A DNA stretch of 64,000 nucleotides from assembly GCA_907163375.1 (NCBI GenBank), contig CAJQUW010007938.1:496001-560000 (forward strand), read 5' to 3'. Both the position numbers and the translations under genes were made by a program. Below, piece by piece: positions 37,033-48,571 of the stretch. The stretch is from Prostheceraeus crozeri. Its lineage: Eukaryota > Platyhelminthes > Polycladida > Euryleptidae. Within the stretch, counting starts at the first letter, position 1. The number at the start of each line of letters is the position of its first letter. Under the pieces are notes generated by a model that was not told the DNA's origin, searched no databases, and was given only the letters and a program-made list of their open reading frames with translations.

Positions 37033-38575
37033 CTTTCATTCGTTTTCAAAGGCATTTGTAAATAATAGTTAATATATATTGAACAAAATGAAGTAGTTGT
37101 TTTAATGAAACGTAAGCATGACATGGAAGTAAGATGACATGAGGAATCTCCGAAAACCTCACACACATTTTCAAGCTCAAATTAATTTCAAGAGCAATTT
37201 TAGTCTGAGTCTTTTTTGGTTTTTCAGTAAGCCTATTCTTATTTTTAGACTAAGAACGTCATAATCATCAAATTTACGTTAGCTTAAGTTGCAGCACTTT
37301 AATTCACGTGACGTTTGTCTGAGTGTTCATAAGTTGTGGTGTTTGATTAAAGAGGCATGTTTGAATGTCAACAACTCCTATAGCCTCCACGTCACGTGAA
37401 AGAGGGCACTGTAGCAAGCAATGTCAATTTTGTGATTGACGTTCACCTACAGTCTCAAAGCTGAAGCTTGGAAAGCAATGAAGCAAATCTGATACTAAAA
37501 TCTTCAATTTGCTTCGATATCACAGTAATTTTAGATTGAAAAGATCTAGCCTGTACGTGTTTGAATCTCTTTTCTCTCCATGAACATTTGAAAAATGAAG
37601 TCCTACTGCATGCGGATCGAGTGCTGCCATAAAAGTGAGCAGTCGTTAAATTTGGATTTAGGCATTTACACACTGAACTTGATAATCTGATAGGGTTAGT
37701 TGCGAAGCGAAATATATTCATGACAGCTTAGGCTGTTAATCCTTTTCAATTTGCCAAGCAGGAATAGCAATTTTCCGTTTTTTCGAAATGAGTCTAATAC
37801 TAAGATAATAGGCCCACCGGTATATTTCAAATTTATACATTCAAGCCTATCGGGTTGGCTTTCAGGTGAGATCCTGCCTCCATGTGGCAACTGTCAACGT
37901 ATTAGGTCTATAAATTGTCGTTAATTCTAATTAGTGACCTGCTGTAACTGAAGAAGCCTATCCCATTTCTTTCTATGGAAACAATAAGCTTAGAAAACTA
38001 TATATGAACTCTTAACTCAAAAAGTAGCCTATCTGTATACAATGAAAATTTTCAAGATTCACTTTTTTGCGGAGATTGTAGTCCAAAAAATGTTTGAGCA
38101 GTTTTTAAAAAGCTAAATTTTTCAAAGGCCTATTCTACCAACGAAGTCACTTTATAAGTAGTATGAAACAATTAAGTTGGATATCAAAAGGATTAATGAA
38201 TGTTTGCTAGCAAGCATAAGCGGAAATTATGATGATGATCAAGGAAATTTCATGAACTGCAATTTTATGGCAGTCTTTAAGGAAAAGTCGAGATCTATTC
38301 TGCTTTCCTTGGCTGCAATTTCATGTTTTTAATTATTTTCATCAGCATGATTTTATGATTCACTACATTTATTATATAGTATACATATATAGCATGCAAT
38401 AAAATACATAGTAATTTATTACATCGAGTAAATATATAGTAGCAGCCGTAAAATTCAATTAATTTCACTGAAAACTAGGCATTAATACACTCATGAAATA
38501 CATGAAAGAGCATCACAATCGGCATTTCCTTATCTTCGTAATTGAAAATTCATCAATTGCTAGTTGTTTTCGTTT
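37033..38575. other. Convergent 3' spacer between VPS52 and PRP19
   Basis: About 1.6 kb separates the two stop codons. No gene or transposon was recognised. No canonical AATAAA was seen close to the VPS52 stop; AT-rich variants near 37070 may serve. Confidence 0.5.
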
Positions 38576-38581
38576 TTTATT
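38576..38581 (-). promoter_or_regulatory. PRP19 polyadenylation signal
   Basis: AATAAA on the minus strand, 74 nt beyond the PRP19 stop codon, in a normal position for a short 3' UTR. Confidence 0.6.
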
Positions 38582-38654
38582 CAAATCAAGATATAGACAT
38601 AACATCAATTGCTTGATCAGCAAATATCGTACAAAAGGATTCCTACTCAAAGTT

Positions 38655-41600
38655 CTAAACTGAGAAAACTTTCACAGATCGATCCATACTGCATGAGATC
38701 AAAGAACGAGCCATGCTGCCAAAACGCACACCAGTGCACATTGCAGTGTGATCATTGATAACACTCAATTCAGACCATTGCTTGCATAAATAGACTCGAA
38801 CATCTGAACCAGCAATTGCCAAGTATGAGCCAGATTGATCAAAGCATACCTGAAAGACATAAAATTTTGGAATTAATTCAGATTATTTTATAAACATCAT
38901 TAACTAATGGGCATCGCAAGGTTGTGGATTTTTGCTGTGGCGGCAAATATAGGTTTGACACTTGGGTGTTCTTTTTAAAAGGAGAAAATGAAATGAAAAT
39001 AGTATGGGAATAGATATAACAAGCATTATATACTGTTCGCCGCGATATAATCGACATTTTTACCCCTAACAAATAGAGTTACAGAGTACATATAATTATG
39101 AAGACTAAAATCAAGATATCGTGACACTGGAAATACGCTCGTATTAAAGACAGTATGTGGGTACATAACTAACATTGCTTTGAGAAGACGATTTACAACA
39201 GTGAGATCAATCCAATTGTAGGTGAAGGCAGACAGTCATATGGTAAATCCAGGCCTCCCAGCGCTCCTAGTCCATGAAAAAATAGGAGCGAGGCCTGGTA
39301 AATTGTTAGGTATCGGCTCAGACAATACGAAACCAGCTGCATGCTTCTGGTCTTCGAACACGTAATGCGGTTTCATGCCCAAAAATAGGCGATAACAAGG
39401 ACTCACGCGGTTACAATGGGCCCGACAACATCAACATGGACCAAGGCAGCAATGGGCAAGAGTCATTTTCTCAAATTTTTGTTGAAGATCAATTGATGGT
39501 CGCCTCTAAGTTTGGATACGATGTGGCGAGCGCCTTGTCGGTTCCTGTACCCGATGCAAAGTTGCTTATTCCGGTGGCAGCATAATGATATGGTTGGAAT
39601 CAGGAATCGAAAGAAAACTCCCGCGGTCATCATCTTCGGAAATCGCAACTGCCATCGGTAAATGTCGGAGGTTCTACAACCACATCTCCTCCATCTTACT
39701 CGTCAAGTGGGCAATCAGCAATTTGTCCTTCAAGACGATCATGCTCGTCCTCATCGAGCTAGGACTGTAGCCTAAATGACTTTCCACAAAAGAAAGAAAT
39801 TCAAAGAATGGTGTGGCCTGACTGCTCTCAAGATTTAAATCCTATATCGATGGGATTCAGTGGTCTCCGTGGCACTGTGGTTAGGTGCTTGGCCTAGCGA
39901 TCCTTTGGTCCAGAGGTCGAGCCCCGGAAGTGCCATTGGCAGTCGGCAGGAATGGCATCCGGACTTAAAGGACCACAGCGCTCCAGAAAAGTCTGACTGT
40001 GTCAGCACCGTCAAGTCCCCAGTATGGGGGAGTAGTGACGCTAAAGCTTCATTTAATCGATTGGGAGTGGGATCAGCTTGGGAGAGAGGCTGAAATACGA
40101 AGACAAATCCACTGAAGAATTCAAGGGAATCCTAATATCGAGCAATCCAGAATCACTGGTCTGATCAACAGCATGCGACGGCGTTGTCTGACTTGCATTA
40201 ATGCTCGCGGTGACTACACTCGAAACTGAGTGATATCATTTCTACCATTCACTTCTGAGCATCTTACTCTTAACACTAACTGAGCGATCAATCAATTTAT
40301 TTACGCTATTTATTAAAGTTTACAGTTTTGTGTCAACGAGAAATCTTCATGTAAGTGAAGAACAATGAAAAATATTTTTGACCTAACTGGGGTTCTGAAC
40401 ACATATACTAATTGCATGTCTGTAAGAAAACATCCTTGGGCCACACGATCTCTAACATTTATTGTTCTGATCAATGATGATGACGCTATGTGCAGCATGC
40501 AAAGACAACAAATAAATTATAATTGTGCTTAAAATCCGTCTAGATTAAAACAAATCTAAGAAAAAACATGACTTTGTGAAAGTGTAGCATAACTTTTTTT
40601 GATAACCGTATTTAACTATGTCGAAGTAGGATATGAGACCTTCTATATAAAACAAAAACGTTATGAAGATAGGAATTTCAAAATTAATTTTTAGTTCCAC
40701 AGTATTGAAAAATATCAAAAAAGCTCGTGAGTTGCGGTTATCAAAAATATCCGGTATATGACCGGTATTCCGGTTTCTAAACCAGTTTCCGGCGTAATTA
40801 AACTAGCAAGGAACAGTGGTACGATTTCTGAGGAATTCCAAATTCAATAGCTAGGCTATACATTAGACATATAAATAAAAAGTCACGCAGGTCCTCCCTA
40901 CAATTGATTGAAGGTTGTAGAGATCGAAAGAACATAACCTCTCATTGCAGAAAATCTTCGATCACGAGAGGCCCTTCTTATTCGATCTCTACAACCTATA
41001 GCCCTATAGATAAGCCATGTAGATCAAATGACTACGCCTACTCATGATCCGACCTCACTGCAAATACATTCACTGATGTGAAAAATCAGGAATCATTGAA
41101 AATGCGAAGAAATGAGACAAATGCATTGTTTTGTAGATTTTTTCGCCTATTCGATCACTTAGGTGATTATAAGCTACACCTGCTAAGCGCTCATTTCATT
41201 TACAAAACTTATCTAATGGTAATAATACAATGCTATTATCGTTAAGCGGTTTTGACAACGCTGATCCCCGGGCTTGCAAAATAGCCGGGTGAAAGCCGCA
41301 CCCGGACGATCCCTAGTAGTCATTAATGAAACTCTACTTCGTATTGCTGGTACCCGGTTTACATATCCCAGGTACTAGTGGCCAATAGTTCAATACAAAA
41401 AAACTTGCTAGAAAATTCGACCAGCTTTGACAAAAAAATAATTCTTCCGTTACATATAATTTGCTTGCATCTTTTTTAAATGGTTGTTAATAAAATGCTG
41501 AAATTTTAAGAAACTTCCTGAAATCTGATGAAATAGAGGGAACTCACTTCTTTGATTTCGTAACGCCTGTCGTCTGAGGGAATGATTGTCTTGAAATTCT

Positions 41601-44328
41601 TTAATTTCCGCAAATCCCAAAGTTTGACGACACCATCAGTTGCTGCTGTGGCTAAATAATAACCGTTTTCTGAGAAGTGCATCGCTGTGATTGGACCCTC
41701 ATGAGAACTGAAATTTGCGACGTTATTTCGGTCCTTCAAATCCCAAATCTTTACCTCAGCTTCTTCTGTTCCGGTGCCAAGAATGAGACCATCAGGATGA
41801 AATTGTGCACAAGTGAGAGCTGAAAATTAAATTGATACAGTCGGAATCAAAACCATGTAGAATCACTTTGATTGCAGTTATAGTCGCTATTTGCTAATAT
41901 TAAGATGCTAATCAGCATTTCAAAATAATTGATGCATGACTTCTTATTTTGAGACTCTGTTGTCCTTGTGAGCTTTATACAAGATACAGTGATTTCTCAC
42001 TGAGATCCCACTGATTTCTCATTGGGACAATTTTTCTGGCAAACAGAACGTATATTCTAGGCATCATCAAATGAGCAAATATGCATTGGCTGTTATGCAT
42101 ACGCTGTGATTGTATTATATTTTTTTATCAGACATTCCAACATATTTCGACCTGAAAATATGTATGAAAATGACCATGGATTTTGTAGTCGAAATAGCTT
42201 GGATTTTTGATAAAAAATGTAATGTAAATACATCTTCACTTGGATTTCCCAAACTTTTCAATCAACAATCACATGATCTTTTGTAGCTAAGTATATCAAA
42301 TCTAGAAAAGTCCATCAAAATACTATATCAACTTACTGCCGCGTTCATAAAGGTTAATAAAGAAGAAACTAATTGATTGACTACAAAATATACCCGAGGA
42401 CAAAATAATTCCAGTATATCTACTGTTTGCAATTGGGTACATCATTTTTCTCTTGTTTTTGCGAAAATTCTCTAGCTGTGGCTGAAAGATGCTGCATTCA
42501 TAACATCCCATGACAAATACAACAACAATTGGAACTCTCCGCAAAAACCTACACAGATAGATAAGAAAAAATAATATCTTCCGTATAGTGCTTTGAAATC
42601 GTCAAAATGATCGGGTATTTCCCTCGTATTGAGCGAACATGTGGAATTTGCCTTGCAAAATATTGTACGCGGGAAGTTTGTCAAGCTATATGATATTCGC
42701 AGACTATCTCAACATGATTTCAAGGGAGAATATTTCATGTTTTTTTATTCTTCCTTGCTAAAAGCACTATATACGAGAACTTCAACTTGATAAATATAAG
42801 CGATTCGTGAAAGTCCTAAATATCCTGTCTTTCTTACGCACGCAGTTTTCACAGAGGATAATTACAGTTAGGGTCTACATGGCACGTAGATCATTGCAGA
42901 TATGTAGACAAGAGCAGTGAATAAAGATGACCAAATAATTACGAAAAACAACTCTAAATGAAGCAGTTGGCTGAACTGACTGACTTATATAATAACCTAT
43001 GGTGAACGAATGCATTTATAACCTATGATGACAGCGTTACCTGACTCATTATCATTGCAATGAGAGCTTAAAATGGGACGATGAAGTGTGCAAAAGAAAG
43101 AACGTGAAAAAAGGCAAAAGACAAATGGTTATATCTTGCGTTTCATCCCCATGCTTACTCATTAAGTGTTATTATAACTCAATCTTGTTGCTAATCATAT
43201 CAGTAGCATCAACGAAACTTCATTTTAAATCTGATACGAACCTTGTGTCTTCTGTTGATCTGCGACTTTCAAAAGAACGCGCCCAACACGAATATCGGAT
43301 AATGCCCAGTGTGCATCGGCAGATGCTGAGAGTAAATAATCGCCAGTTGCGTGAAGACTAAGACCAGTGACGGCTGCTTCATGAGCTCGAAGTACGAATG
43401 CGCACGCTGCCTTTTGAACACCCCAGACTCGAATAGTAGCATCAGGCGATCCCGTAAATGCCAATTCTTCTCGTGGATGATAAACGACTGAAGTAACTTT
43501 TTTGTTGTGGCCACGCAGAACAGCTACGATCTGTTCCGTTTCCTTGTTGAAAACGACTGCATTCTTGTCGTTCCCACCAGTGATAACTTTGTTCGAGTCG
43601 TGCTGACAAGCATCCAGACAGAGAATCCCAGGAACGGAGGCTGAATGAAGACCGACATGTGACGCCTTCTGGTGCAAATTCCGCATCTCCTCGCTAGAGA
43701 CCAATCCTTCGGGCGGCTGTTTTCCTCTCTTCTTTCGCTCTGCAGTGAGACGTGTTGCAGTCTCTTGCAGACGCACTATCACTTCATCGGACATGCCGAC
43801 CACTTCTGCCAGTTGATTCACGGCTGTCATATCCTCAACGCTCGGCGTGGTTCCTGGAGGAGGAGGTTGTGCGACAGGAACGGCTGTTGGTCCACCAGCT
43901 GGATTGAGGACACCGGCCTGAGGTTTCAAGGTAGCCAAAGCCTCTCTAGCAGCCGTTACTTCCTTAGTGAGGCGGGCAATGACACGACAAGCGGCATCGT
44001 GTTGGTAGAGTGTGTGAGACAATTCCTGACGTGCAGTTTGAAGCTGCTGTCGGAGGGTAAAACTGTGAAGCATTACTGCATCCCATTCATCTTGCAAACT
44101 TTTGAGGATAGCGGGAATGCTCGTAGCAGATGGTGGCTTGGGTTTGACGAGGGGAGGAGCTTTGACATCGATTAACTGCTCAATGGTGAGGCTTTCACCT
44201 GACATGGGGTCGGTGCCACTTTCATTGATGAACTTTTCCGCTAGACGGCGTTCATAGATATGTCCGGAAACAGGTGAGAGCACAGGATGTTCGGGAACCT
44301 CATTTGAGATAGCGCAGATGAGGGACAT
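38655..44328 (-). CDS. PRPF19: PRP19/PRPF19, U-box and WD40 E3 ubiquitin ligase of the spliceosome, 3 exons, intact
   Basis: Exons on the minus strand: 44328-43242, 41819-41548, 38849-38655 (TAG). Phases agree and the product is 517 residues; human PRPF19 is 504. The U-box is residues 1-56 ([20 protein letters not shown] at the start, then GTDPMSGE). The tetramerising coiled-coil region follows, with the highly conserved [32 protein letters not shown] and [19 protein letters not shown] Pro/Ala/Gly-rich linker lies at about 140-165, then a lysine-rich ERKKRGK stretch, then a seven-bladed WD40 domain from about 215 to the end ([35 protein letters not shown] with VKLWDLRK). The protein scaffolds the NineTeen complex needed for spliceosome activation and also acts in DNA-damage ubiquitination. 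It is transcribed toward VPS52. The start follows an acceptor 17 nt upstream. The middle exon holds the sixth-blade sequence; the last exon reads [11 protein letters not shown], as I recall from insects. Confidence 0.96.
39861..40060 (+). repeat. tRNA-derived SINE, family 1, best full-length copy
   Basis: TGGCACTGTGG (39870-39880) is an A box and GGTCGAGCCCC (39915-39925) a B box lacking one T. The body holds GGCAGGAATGGCATCCGG, CCAGAAAAGTCTGACTGTGT and GGGGGAGTAGTGACGCTAAA, ending in an AT-rich tail. Lies in antisense in PRP19 intron 2. At least four further copies or pieces occur in this window. Confidence 0.8.
40912..40997. repeat. Hairpin with perfect 17-bp arms in PRP19 intron 2
   Basis: AGGTTGTAGAGATCGAA (40912-40928) and TTCGATCTCTACAACCT (40981-40997) are exact complements around 52 nt. 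Inner bases also partly pair (CCTCTC with GAGAGG). Size is compatible with a small MITE or a small-RNA precursor; nothing decides between them. Confidence 0.65.
41820..43241 (-). other. PRP19 intron 1, nothing assigned
   Basis: AT-rich, with short open frames only and no recognised repeat ends. Confidence 0.5.
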
Positions 44329-44365
44329 CCTCTACACACCTTCTGCTGAAAGGGAACGATTTGCA
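44329..44365 (-). other. Splice acceptor just before the PRP19 start codon
   Basis: On the minus strand TTCCCTTTCAG (its TTTCAG is plus 44346-44351) lies 17 nt before the ATG at 44328. A second CAG directly after it would leave 14 nt. No upstream 5' UTR exon is apparent. Candidate trans-splice site or end of a 5' UTR intron. Confidence 0.6.
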
Positions 44366-44820
44366 TGTATTTGAAAATGTCTTGACTAAAAATCACATTT
44401 TGTTGATAGGGAAGCGTCAATAATAATTTGATGTTATCTTATTTATTTTATGATTTCAATCACCACTCAGTGATCATCTTCAGGCAAAAAGAATTTTAGC
44501 ATTGACTTAAGATTCAAATTTTTTTGAACAATGATATCATAAAAATATGATATGGAAGAGATGATATACGAAATGGGGAATAGAGATATGTATGAGGGAG
44601 GTAGTACTGGGCTAAATAGTACCAAGAGCATAGAAAACAATGACCTGACTGAAAAGTTAGTGGCACATAAGCAAATTTTGAATCATAATGCATGATTTTG
44701 TAAGGCTTTCTATGTCCACAGATGTCCACTTTCTATGTTCCACGAAGAAGGGAATTATTTTCCTGATTGGAAATTATAAACCTGGTGCACACTTCTATGG
44801 AAAAAGTCATGCATTATAAC

Positions 44821-44930
44821 AGATAATGCAGATTTTTCGGTCATCATTTGTCATAATAACCTCGAGCCTTCGGCTCTCGGTAACTATAGCAAATAATGAC
44901 CTCAAAGCTACGCATTATCTATTACATAAG
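44821..44930. repeat. 110-bp imperfect palindrome
   Basis: AGATAATGC at the left pairs with GCATTATCT at the right, with GTCATAATAAC/ATAATGACC inside and a central GAGCC-TTC-GGCTC at 44864-44876. Probably a small foldback MITE in the PRP19-cornichon spacer. Confidence 0.65.
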
Positions 44931-44989
44931 CATCAGAAGAAGAGAAAATCCCTGTAGCTGTTCAGTTCATGTTTGTTGTTAATTGTTGG

Positions 44990-45850
44990 TTTAAATTTGT
45001 TGATAAAAAAGCTCCTCTTAGACGAAGATTGCTTGCACCGTGGCCATGTGCCAGATTTGGTGTTACGATGTTGTTCCTTTGACAGTTGCTCAGATGTTGT
45101 CTGATGGACGAATCAGCAGTTGTCATATGCTCTTTGCAGCGAATATGGAAAAATCATACAGTGCTGCCGATGTAAAATTGGTGGCATTTAGAGCAAGAGA
45201 TCTGATAAACAATGTTTTTCTTCTTGCACTTCTTAGAGTCAAGCACAGGGCAATTCGACAAGTTACAGCGTTGATCTTGTTTTGAGTACATTTCTTAATG
45301 TTCTACTTTTTCTTGTTAGCCGAATACTTATATTTTCTCGTCGAAAGGCGCTTTTTATTTGGTTATCTAACTTGTCGGATATATAAGGGAGTGGAAAATA
45401 CACAAATTCATTGTCATTTTTCGCTGTTATTTTTTTGAAGAATATTTGATAATTTGTGTGGAGTATTAATTGCTGAGGAGAATATTTTTGAATATATTTT
45501 CATGTTTTTTGTAGACTTGCAAACTGGAAAACCGTTCGGCAATTCGTCGTTTTTCCTTTATGATGAAGTGAGATTTCGCTATGGTTGGCAGATTTGATCT
45601 ATAATGGACAAAAATATTTTTTCTAGTTGTCTTTCTGTAGAATTCAAATTGAGGGTTGTTGGAAGTGGTCTTGGTTACAGAAAAATCAAGCAAACTGATG
45701 GTGTTTGTAGCGGATGGGTGTTTGATCTCGAACTTGTTTGGATGTTGTGAATTCAAAAATTTGGAGTAATTGAATGGTTTGTTCTTTATTTGTTACCTGG
45801 ACAAAGCAGTCATAGACGTAGCGTTTAAACAATGGAATTTCACTCATTGT
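44990..45850 (-). mobile_element. Penelope-like element relic: reverse transcriptase end plus GIY-YIG endonuclease
   Basis: On the minus strand from about 45850: a motif-C-like FKRYVYDCF region, NSQHPNKFEIKHP, TISLLDFSVTKT, FEFYRKTTRKNIFVHYRSNL, then from 45285 NIVYQISCSKCHQFYIGST and IRCKEHMTT. This is the order of a Penelope-like protein: reverse transcriptase palm and thumb followed by a GIY-YIG nuclease with its zinc-binding cysteines. The N-terminal half is not attached; a piece resembling it lies at 46195-46565 in the opposite orientation. Broken, several breaks, of moderate age. Confidence 0.78.
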
Positions 45851-45869
45851 TGATAATATTGTTCTTTCA

Positions 45870-45925
45870 ATGGTGTCAATGACTGCTTTGCCCTGGTTAC
45901 AAATGAAGAATAAGCCATTCTATCA
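45870..45925 (+). mobile_element. Small inverted Penelope-like piece
   Basis: The plus strand reads VNDCFALVTNEE, nearly the same as the minus-strand VYDCFVQVTNKE encoded 50-100 bp to its left. The two are therefore an inverted duplication of the motif-C region with its axis near 45855. Broken fragment. Confidence 0.6.
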
Positions 45926-46020
45926 ATGATTGGTAAAATGACGATTTTTCATGAACTACGCACATTGATATGTTTACTAGGTCTTAGGTGATGTCGTATG
46001 TTCCAACAGATACTTGATGA

Positions 46021-46110
46021 TGATGGCGTAACGTCACTACTCTCCACTACTGGGACATAAAAGATCGCTAGGGCAAGCACTTAATCACTGTGCCACGGAG
46101 ATGCTTGCTA
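46021..46110 (-). repeat. SINE family 1, partial copy
   Basis: Reverse complement carries CATCTCCGTGGCACAGTGAT and the CTAGCGATCTTTT region, then CAGTAGTGG and AGTAGTGACGTTACG. The middle of the element is deleted. A further scrap of the same tail lies at 46555-46590. Confidence 0.65.
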
Positions 46111-46194
46111 CTTGGCAAAAATACTTTTGAAGGCTTTAATTGAGGCCAATTGAGAAATGAGCGCTTAGAGGATATCTCAACTTACAGATGTATA

Positions 46195-46565
46195 CCACAT
46201 CTAACAGCAGCTACGATCGAGAACAAAATCAAGTGTGTGGAAAAACATAGCCAAAGTGAACCGATTTCCAGAATTTGTGACGAATAATTCCACTATACCA
46301 CAATTCTATCATCTCATTAAAACACGCAAGCAAGGTCCACAACAAAAGATAAGACCTATTGTTTCAAACACAAACGGTCCAACCTATTAGCTATCGTGGC
46401 TCCCATCAAAACTTTTGACCCCTCGTCTAAAATTCGTTCCTACACATCTTAAGGTATGGAGCTGATTAAAGCAATCAAGAATCCTGACTCTGATCAACCG
46501 TTGAAGCCATACAGCTATGATATATCACCCATGTATTCTTCGATTCCTATCAATGATGGCGCAAC
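46195..46565 (+). mobile_element. Penelope-like element relic: N-terminal reverse transcriptase region
   Basis: Short stretches in several plus-strand frames read as the early reverse transcriptase blocks of Penelope-like elements: LIKTRKQG-like, RPIVSNTNGPT-like, ELIKAIKNPDS and SYDISPMYSSIPIND (motif A). Broken with several breaks; it points away from the larger piece at 44990-45850. Confidence 0.6.
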
Positions 46566-47221
46566 GTCACTACTGGGACCGAAAGAAAATCGACAACCTG
46601 TGAAGGCTGCATAAGCTTAATCTTGGCTTCGTCAAATTGTGAAAATTGAAATGAATTACTTCATAATTTTTATATTTGTAAAACCAATATACATTGCACA
46701 TCCTATGTAATATTTCAGCTTGTTTTTCATAATAGTGCACAGCAAACAAAATCCATAACAAAAATTCAGCTTAACTTTCACGATGACCTCATGCCTTTGT
46801 ATTTCAATTTTAGGTTCCTAAGGTGATTGCGCTCTCCACAAGTGGTCTTTAGCACAGATGAAAAATGATTGACCGGTGAGACAAACACTCTTTCGTGCCA
46901 GGAACCACATGCGTCCCGATAGTATTTTTTTTAGTATAGTAGTAATCTCTGCCCTAGATTGCAGCATAGAAGCCCTGAGCCCGATCAACAGGAGCGCGTG
47001 CACTGTGCGACTGCTGTAATATAACGAGCATGCGCACGAATGGAGGGTATTTCAAAAGGATTAGAGGTGAAGTCAAGTCTTCTATTAATCGATCGCTCTA
47101 TCATCTATAATGATCCTGGCAAAAAGGTAAAAAACAGAAATCACATCGATCGTTCAAATACCAACTGTAGAAGCATAACTTACAAATTTCTTAAGATCTT
47201 AAGATAAATACATGTAATTTT

Positions 47222-48078
47222 GCTACAATTATAGAGTAAGTATATTAAGTAGAGTAGCAACTCAGCAAGTAATTAAATCCACTTTGTGTATACAGTTTCG
47301 ATTTTATTAAATAAACTCGAATGAGACCCAGCATCACATGTGAGATAAGCACACTTTTACACTTTCGGAGAAATTTTGGATCTGACTGATCGTGATAGCA
47401 AAACAGAAGGAATAATAGTATTTTAGAAATCCTCCGTGTCATATAAACCTGCATGGAGAGGTAATGTACTTTGTTAAATTAGCAATCCAATGGGTTACTA
47501 TCACTTGAATACATAACCTTATCAATACGAGCACTTTCTTGAGCATGATCATATCACAAGCTATAACCTGCTACTGGTAGAGCAAAATAAAATAAGCATT
47601 GACAATAATCACAATTAAGTTAAAAGATGTAAATGGTTCAGATTACATCAGATTCATTACTATTCAGATTTGAGTGAATCATAAAATATATATAACGATG
47701 AAGATGGAATTATTAACAGCCTAGAAAGCACAATAAGATGTCGAAGTTTTAATGAAGACTTGCATATAATGCAGCTCATGAATTTCCTTTGATAATCAGC
47801 TTAATTTCCACTTAATTAAGATGCTCGTTAACAAATGTTCATTCCCTTGTTCACTTTTTCATACTACTTATATAGGAGCTTCATCTCGGTGGCATATAAA
47901 TACAGGAATAATTTGAAAAAATGATTAGCTTTTTTAAAAATCCTCAAATAATTTTTTGGACCGCATGAACGCCATCTCCGCAAAAAAACTGAATCTCTTC
48001 ATATAATAATTTTTACTGTATACAGATACTTGTTTGAGTCGACACTCTACCTATATATACTTACTCTATGGCTGCAAT
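47222..48078. mobile_element. hAT-like non-autonomous element, family A copy 2
   Basis: The element spans 47230-48070 (841 bp). Flanks GCTACAAT (47222-47229) and GCTGCAAT (48071-48078) agree at 7 of 8 bases. Ends TATAGAGTAAGTATATTAAG and, reverse-complemented, CATAGAGTAAGTATATATAG. It aligns with copy 1 along its length with many substitutions and small gaps, so neither copy is recent. No coding capacity. Located between PRP19 and cornichon. Confidence 0.83.
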
Positions 48079-48377
48079 AGTTGATTTTTCTGTTTAAGCA
48101 AGGTGTAGGCCCGACTATTTTGATACCGACATACATGTAAGCAGTGTGCACCTTTTATGGAGATTTAAGACGAGAATCGAAAAATCATATCTTACTGAGC
48201 TGAATTGTCTTGCTAAAATTTAATTAGATAGCTACACACATGAAGTTAAAAAATTCTGAAAACTTAATCCAAACTTTGTCCAATCCAATAGTACATGGGA
48301 AGGAAGACAAAAGAGTATTTCTACATGTAAGATATATTTGAGCAAAATTATGCACGCATGTCAAAATACTATCTAGC

Positions 48378-48383
48378 TTTATT
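48378..48383 (-). promoter_or_regulatory. Possible cornichon polyadenylation signal
   Basis: AATAAA on the minus strand about 190 nt beyond the cornichon stop. In AT-rich DNA this hexamer occurs by chance, so the assignment rests on position only. Confidence 0.4.
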
Positions 48384-48571
48384 ATTCAAATGGTACATAA
48401 AAATTTATCAACACATTTGATGCTACAACATAGAAATCTTTTCACGGAACATTGTCTCTCACAGATTTAACTTTCTTCGGGTTGATTTGATAAAGGATTC
48501 ATTGTGCACACAATTGAATTGTGCGCTTTGTGTAACTTGCCGACTGAGCTATGTCATTGGGAATATCGTGT

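Noticed and set aside
43672-44175. Plus-strand 167-codon open frame
   Set aside because: Antisense shadow of PRP19 exon 1.
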